Position numbers and translations under genes: made by a program. From Pseudomonadota bacterium (lineage in GTDB: Bacteria; Pseudomonadota; Gammaproteobacteria; Burkholderiales; Burkholderiaceae_D), in NCBI GenBank assembly GCA_023389425.1, contig JAEWEK010000158.1:1-26842 (forward strand): DNA of 26,842 bases, read 5' to 3'. Each line of letters begins with the position of its first letter. Within the stretch, counting starts at the first letter, position 1. Shown here in pieces: positions 23,434-26,842 of this stretch. A model generated the notes under the pieces. It saw only the letters and a program-made list of their open reading frames with translations. It was not told the DNA's origin and searched no databases.

Positions 23434-24932
23434 CAGATGTCCTGCCCCTTCTCGAGCGCGATCTCGCGCACGGCGTCGACGAACACCTGGGCGCGGTGCG
23501 CGTAATTCTTGAACATGTCCAGGCTGGCGCAGGCCGGCGACAGCAGCACGGCGTCGCCGGCTTTCGCCAGGCCGCTGGCGCGGCGCACCGCTTCCTCGAG
23601 GCCCGGCAGCTCGAACGTCGGCACGCCGGACGGCGCGATCCCGGCGGCGACCAGCGGCGCGTCGCGGCCGATCAGCAGGACGGCGCGCACGTAGCGCGAG
23701 CACGGCTCCGCCAGCGGCGAGAAGTCCTGGCCCTTGCCGTCGCCGCCGGCGATCAGCACGATCTGCTGGTCCTCGCCGGCGAAGGCCTTGCCCAGGCCCT
23801 GCAGCGCGGCCACGGTGGCGCCGACATTGGTGCCCTTGCTGTCGTCGTAATAGTCGACGCCGTCGATCGAGGCAACCAGTTCCACGCGGTGCGGCTCGCC
23901 CGCGTAGTCGCGCAGGCCGTGCAGCAGCGGCGCCAGCGGCAGGCCGACGGCGCGGCACAGGGCCAGCGCGGCCAGCGCGTTGGACGCGTTGTGGATGCCG
24001 CGGATGCGCAGCGCGTCGGCCGGCATCAGGCGGCTGACCGAGAATTCGGCCGGCGCCACAGGCTCGTTCTTCTTGCGCTTCTTTTCCGGCTCGTCGTCCA
24101 GCGGCACGGCGTTGGACAGCCACAGCACGCCGCGCTCGTTGACCAGGCCGAAGTCGCCGGCCGCTTCCGGCTCGCCGGTGCCGAAGGTGACGGTGGGCGC
24201 GTTCGGTGCCGTCATGCCCATCACGATCGCGTCGTCCCGGTTCAGCACGCGCGTGGTGTGCTCGCCGAAGATGCGGGCCTTGTCCTCGGCGTAGGCGGCC
24301 ATGCTGCCATGCCAGTCGAGGTGGTCCTGGGTAATGTTCAGTACCGTCGCCGCATCGGCGTCGAGGCTGAAGGTGGTGTGCAGCTGGAAGCTGGACAGCT
24401 CCAGCACCCATGCCTGCGGCAGCTCGTCGAGGTTGAGCGCCTCGCGCAGCACGTCCAGCGCGGCCGGGCTGATGTTCCCGGCGACCTTGGTGGCGAGGCC
24501 GGCGCGGCGGCACAGCAGGCCGGTCAGGCTGGTGACGGTGGTCTTGCCGTTGGTGCCGGTGATGGCGATGACCTTCGGCGCATAGCCGCGTTCAGCCTTC
24601 AGCGCAGCCAGCGCCTGCGCGAACAGTTCGATCTCGCCCCACACCGGAACGCCGCGTTCGGCCGCCGCCGGCATGATGGCGGCCAGCTCGCGGCCGGGCG
24701 CCAGGCCGGGGCTGACGGCGACGAAATCGACACCGTCGAGCAGGCCGGCACTGAAGTCGCCGCCGACAAATTCGGCATTCGGCGCGATCGCCTGCAGGGT
24801 GACCAGGCGATCGGGCGCACTGCGCGTATCGGCAACGCGCAGGCGCGCGCCGCGACGGGCGAGCCATTGCGCCATCGCGAGCCCGGATTCCCCGAGCCCC
24901 AGCACCAGTGCGAATTTGCCTTGATAGTCCAT
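23433..24932 (-). CDS. murD: UDP-N-acetylmuramoylalanine-D-glutamate ligase MurD
   Basis: MurD adds D-glutamate to UDP-MurNAc-L-Ala. At 499 residues it is clearly longer than the 438 of E. coli. The N-terminal UDP-binding stretch is VLGLGESGLAMAQWLARRGA, the ATP loop GTNGKTT (126-132), the carbamylated-lysine/metal region ELSSFQLHTT...NITQDHLDWH (179-208), and the C-terminal domain motif YYDDSKGTNVGATVAAL. Part of the extra length is an insertion at about 276-300 rich in Asp, Glu and Lys (DDEPEKKRKKNEP), between the substrate loop and the GIHNASNALAALAL block. ATG 24932 lies three bases after the mraY stop; its stop overlaps the ftsW start by one base. Confidence 0.97.
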   Translation of the reverse strand: MDYQGKFALVLGLGESGLAMAQWLARRGARLRVADTRSAPDRLVTLQAIAPNAEFVGGDFSAGLLDGVDFVAVSPGLAPGRELAAIMPAAAERGVPVWGEIELFAQALAALKAERGYAPKVIAITGTNGKTTVTSLTGLLCRRAGLATKVAGNISPAALDVLREALNLDELPQAWVLELSSFQLHTTFSLDADAATVLNITQDHLDWHGSMAAYAEDKARIFGEHTTRVLNRDDAIVMGMTAPNAPTVTFGTGEPEAAGDFGLVNERGVLWLSNAVPLDDEPEKKRKKNEPVAPAEFSVSRLMPADALRIRGIHNASNALAALALCRAVGLPLAPLLHGLRDYAGEPHRVELVASIDGVDYYDDSKGTNVGATVAALQGLGKAFAGEDQQIVLIAGGDGKGQDFSPLAEPCSRYVRAVLLIGRDAPLVAAGIAPSGVPTFELPGLEEAVRRASGLAKAGDAVLLSPACASLDMFKNYAHRAQVFVDAVREIALEKGQDI

Positions 24933-24935
24933 TTC

Positions 24936-26105
24936 TCAGCGCAGCTTCAGCGTCGACAAGCCAATCAGTACCAGCATCATGGTCACGATCCAGAAACGGA
25001 CCACGACCTTGGTTTCCTTCCAGCCCTTCTGTTCGAAGTGGTGGTGCAGCGGCGCCATCAGGAACACGCGGCGGCCCTGCCCGTAACGCTTCTTCGTGAA
25101 TTTGAACCAGCTCACCTGGATGATGACCGACAGGGTCTCGGCGACGAAGATGCCGCCCATGATGAACAGGACGATCTCCTGGCGCACGATGACGGCGATG
25201 GTGCCGAGCGCGCCGCCCAGCGCCAGCGCGCCGACGTCGCCCATGAACATCTGCGCGGGGTGCGCGTTATACCAGAGGAAGGCCAGGCCCGCGCCGGCCA
25301 TCGCGCCGCAGAACACCAGCAGCTCGCCGGCGCCCGGGATGTGCGGGATGAACAGGTATTTGGAATAGGTCGCGTTACCGGTCAGGTAGGCGAACAGGCC
25401 GAGCGCGCCGCCCACCATCACGGTCGGCATGATGGCCAGGCCATCCAGGCCGTCGGTGAAGTTGACGGCGTTCGATGCGCCCACGATCACGCAATAGGTC
25501 AGTGCGATGAAGCCCCACACGCCCAGCGGATAGCTGACGGTCTTGAAGAAGGGGACGATCAGGTCGGCCTTGGGCGGCAGGTCCATCGAGAAGCCGGACT
25601 GCACCCAGGCGAAGAACAGCTCCCACACCTGGAACGGGGTCGCGGCCGACACCGAGAACGCCAGGTACAGCGCCGAGGCGATGCCGATCAGCGACATCCA
25701 GAAGTATTTCTCGCCCGAGCGCATGCCCTCGGGATCCTTGTAGACCACCTTGCGGTAATCGTCGACCCAGCCGACCGCGCCGAAGCCGAGCGTGACCACG
25801 ATGACCGGCCAGATCAGGCGGTTGGCCAGGTCGCACCACAGCAGGGTGGAGATGCCGATGGCGATCAGGATCAGCACGCCGCCCATGGTCGGGGTGCCGT
25901 GTTTTTGCAGGTGGGTTTGCGGGCCATAGGTGCGCACCGCCTGGCCGACCTTCATCGCGGTCAGCTTGCGGATCACGGCCGGGCCGAATACCAGGCCGAG
26001 CGTGATCGCCGTGATCATCGCGAAGACGGCACGGAAGGTGATGTAGTTGAAGACACGCAGGAAGCTGAGCTCCTGCTGATAGTGTTGTGCCAGCCAAAGC
26101 AGCAT
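24936..26105 (-). CDS. mraY: MraY, phospho-MurNAc-pentapeptide translocase
   Basis: MraY attaches phospho-MurNAc-pentapeptide to undecaprenyl phosphate to form lipid I in the inner membrane. The protein has 389 residues with about ten membrane helices. The three cytoplasmic signatures are intact: KHGTPTMGG (68-76) with WVDDYRKV (113-120), the catalytic SNAVNFTDGLDGLA (211-224), and the magnesium/nucleotide-loop end APLHHHFEQKG (351-361). ATG 26105 follows the murF stop after a single base, with GGAAG in the end of murF as a likely ribosome-binding site. Its stop is three bases before murD. Family length is about 360; the extra residues lie mainly in the loop at about 150-185. Confidence 0.98.
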   Translation of the reverse strand: MLLWLAQHYQQELSFLRVFNYITFRAVFAMITAITLGLVFGPAVIRKLTAMKVGQAVRTYGPQTHLQKHGTPTMGGVLILIAIGISTLLWCDLANRLIWPVIVVTLGFGAVGWVDDYRKVVYKDPEGMRSGEKYFWMSLIGIASALYLAFSVSAATPFQVWELFFAWVQSGFSMDLPPKADLIVPFFKTVSYPLGVWGFIALTYCVIVGASNAVNFTDGLDGLAIMPTVMVGGALGLFAYLTGNATYSKYLFIPHIPGAGELLVFCGAMAGAGLAFLWYNAHPAQMFMGDVGALALGGALGTIAVIVRQEIVLFIMGGIFVAETLSVIIQVSWFKFTKKRYGQGRRVFLMAPLHHHFEQKGWKETKVVVRFWIVTMMLVLIGLSTLKLR

Positions 26106-26106
26106 G

Positions 26107-26842
26107 TCAGTGGGCTTCCTTCCCTGTGTTTTGTGATCCGATGAGGTGCTGGACCACGCGCTCCATCTTCATGAAGCGCGAGCCCTTCACCAGCACAGTC
26201 GCGTTTGATTCGCTGCCCAGTTGTGAATCCAGTGCTGCCAATAAGTCGTCGAACTGCTCAAAATGCCGCGCACCGGAGCCGACCATGTGGCGGGTCAGGT
26301 CTCCGGTCACCAGCACGGTATCGATGCCGCGGCGTGCGGCGTAGGCACCGATCTCTTCGTGAAACTGCTGTCCCTGCGTGCCGACTTCGCCCATGTCGCC
26401 CAGCACCAGCAAGCGCGGCGCGGCTGCCTGCGCCAGCACGTCGATCGCGGCGCGCACCGAATCCGGGTTGGCGTTGTAGCTGTCGTCGATCACGGTCGCG
26501 CCGTTCCCGGCCTGCTTGCGCTGCAGGCGGCCGCCGACCGGCGTGAATGCCTCCAGCCCGCGCACGATCGCATCCTGCCCGATGCCGGCGGCGACGGCGC
26601 AGGCGACAGCGGCCAGCGCGTTGCGCACATTGTGTTCGCCGGCCGCGGCCAGCCTGACGCTGAACTGGGCGTCGATCATGCTGACCGTGATCTCGCTGCC
26701 GAAAGCGCCGGCGGTGTAAGTGCCGCTGACGTCGCAATTCCTGGCCAGGCCGAAGGTGACGACGCGGCGGTCCGGGCGCAGATTGGCCATCTGCTGCCAC
26801 AGCGCGGTGTATTCGTCGTCGCCCGGGAACACGGCCACGCCG
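26107..26842 (-). CDS. murF: MurF, D-Ala-D-Ala-adding ligase (partial, 5' end outside the window)
   Basis: MurF adds the D-Ala-D-Ala made by Ddl to complete the UDP-MurNAc-pentapeptide. Only the C-terminal 245 or so residues are present; the N-terminal and ATP-loop regions lie beyond the right edge. Visible marks are the central-domain end AGEHNVRNALAAVACAVAAG and the C-terminal-domain start QRKQAGNGATVIDDSYNANP, followed by VLGDMGEVG and VLVKGSRFMKMERVV, all typical of MurF. The frame is open to the edge with no break, so truncation is only by the window. Its stop is one base before the mraY ATG (TGACATG). Confidence 0.96.
   Translation of the reverse strand, partial: GVAVFPGDDEYTALWQQMANLRPDRRVVTFGLARNCDVSGTYTAGAFGSEITVSMIDAQFSVRLAAAGEHNVRNALAAVACAVAAGIGQDAIVRGLEAFTPVGGRLQRKQAGNGATVIDDSYNANPDSVRAAIDVLAQAAAPRLLVLGDMGEVGTQGQQFHEEIGAYAARRGIDTVLVTGDLTRHMVGSGARHFEQFDDLLAALDSQLGSESNATVLVKGSRFMKMERVVQHLIGSQNTGKEAH

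Noticed and set aside
23496..26144. 882-codon open frame opposite murD and mraY
   Set aside because: Same shadow composition, spans two real genes and their junction, and no family motif is seen.

Overview
The window is GC-rich, densely coded chromosomal DNA from a betaproteobacterium, most likely Burkholderiales, Oxalobacteraceae (Massilia/Telluria/Herbaspirillum type). This rests on gene order and protein character, not on a database search: a zapD-yacG pair, a MutT/ATPase/argJ block, secA next to a DciA-like gene and lpxC, a peroxiredoxin near ftsZ, and a complete division/cell-wall (dcw) cluster. No prophage, insertion sequence, CRISPR array, tRNA or rRNA was seen. Nearly every gene is intact; only murF is cut, by the right edge.

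Layout. (1) 145-1091, plus strand: zapD and yacG. (2) 1134-2327: an orphan 47-residue peptide gene (minus) divergent from a LysR regulator (plus), with overlapping face-to-face promoters. (3) 2467-6322, minus strand: argJ, a DUF815-type AAA ATPase, a MutT-type NUDIX hydrolase and dadA, closely spaced. (4) 6462-7523, plus: a YdiK-like AI-2E family membrane protein. (5) 7787-10567, minus: secA. (6) 10784-11281, plus: a DciA/DUF721 protein. (7) 11412-13837, minus: peroxiredoxin, then an EamA transporter, then lpxC. (8) 13961-15253, plus: a two-part SAM methyltransferase. (9) 15349-26842, minus: murF(partial)-mraY-murD-ftsW-murG-murC-ddl-ftsQ-ftsA-ftsZ, closed by a strong intrinsic terminator.

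How the genes work together. MurF, MraY, MurD, MurG, MurC and Ddl make the lipid-linked peptidoglycan precursor. FtsW polymerises it at the septum, and FtsQ, FtsA and FtsZ build the division machine. ZapD, far away at the left edge, is a known partner of the FtsZ C-terminal peptide, which is intact here (YDIPAFLRKQAD). LpxC starts lipid A synthesis and SecA drives protein export, so the window is essentially an envelope-growth region. The dcw genes are packed with 1- or 4-base stop/start overlaps or gaps of at most 18 bases. The exception is a 154-base AT-rich gap before ftsZ, which carries a good sigma70-type promoter.

The less ordinary material lies between genes: three REP-type inverted-repeat elements, one in each of three convergent gaps (2344-2450, 7561-7732, 11286-11387), with covarying hairpin stems; a 19-base symmetric pair of TGATATCA palindromes upstream of secA, with one more copy at the ftsZ ribosome-binding site; a perfect -10 box placed so that lpxC could be leaderless; and the LysR/47-residue-peptide unit, the best candidate here for an undescribed regulatory pair.
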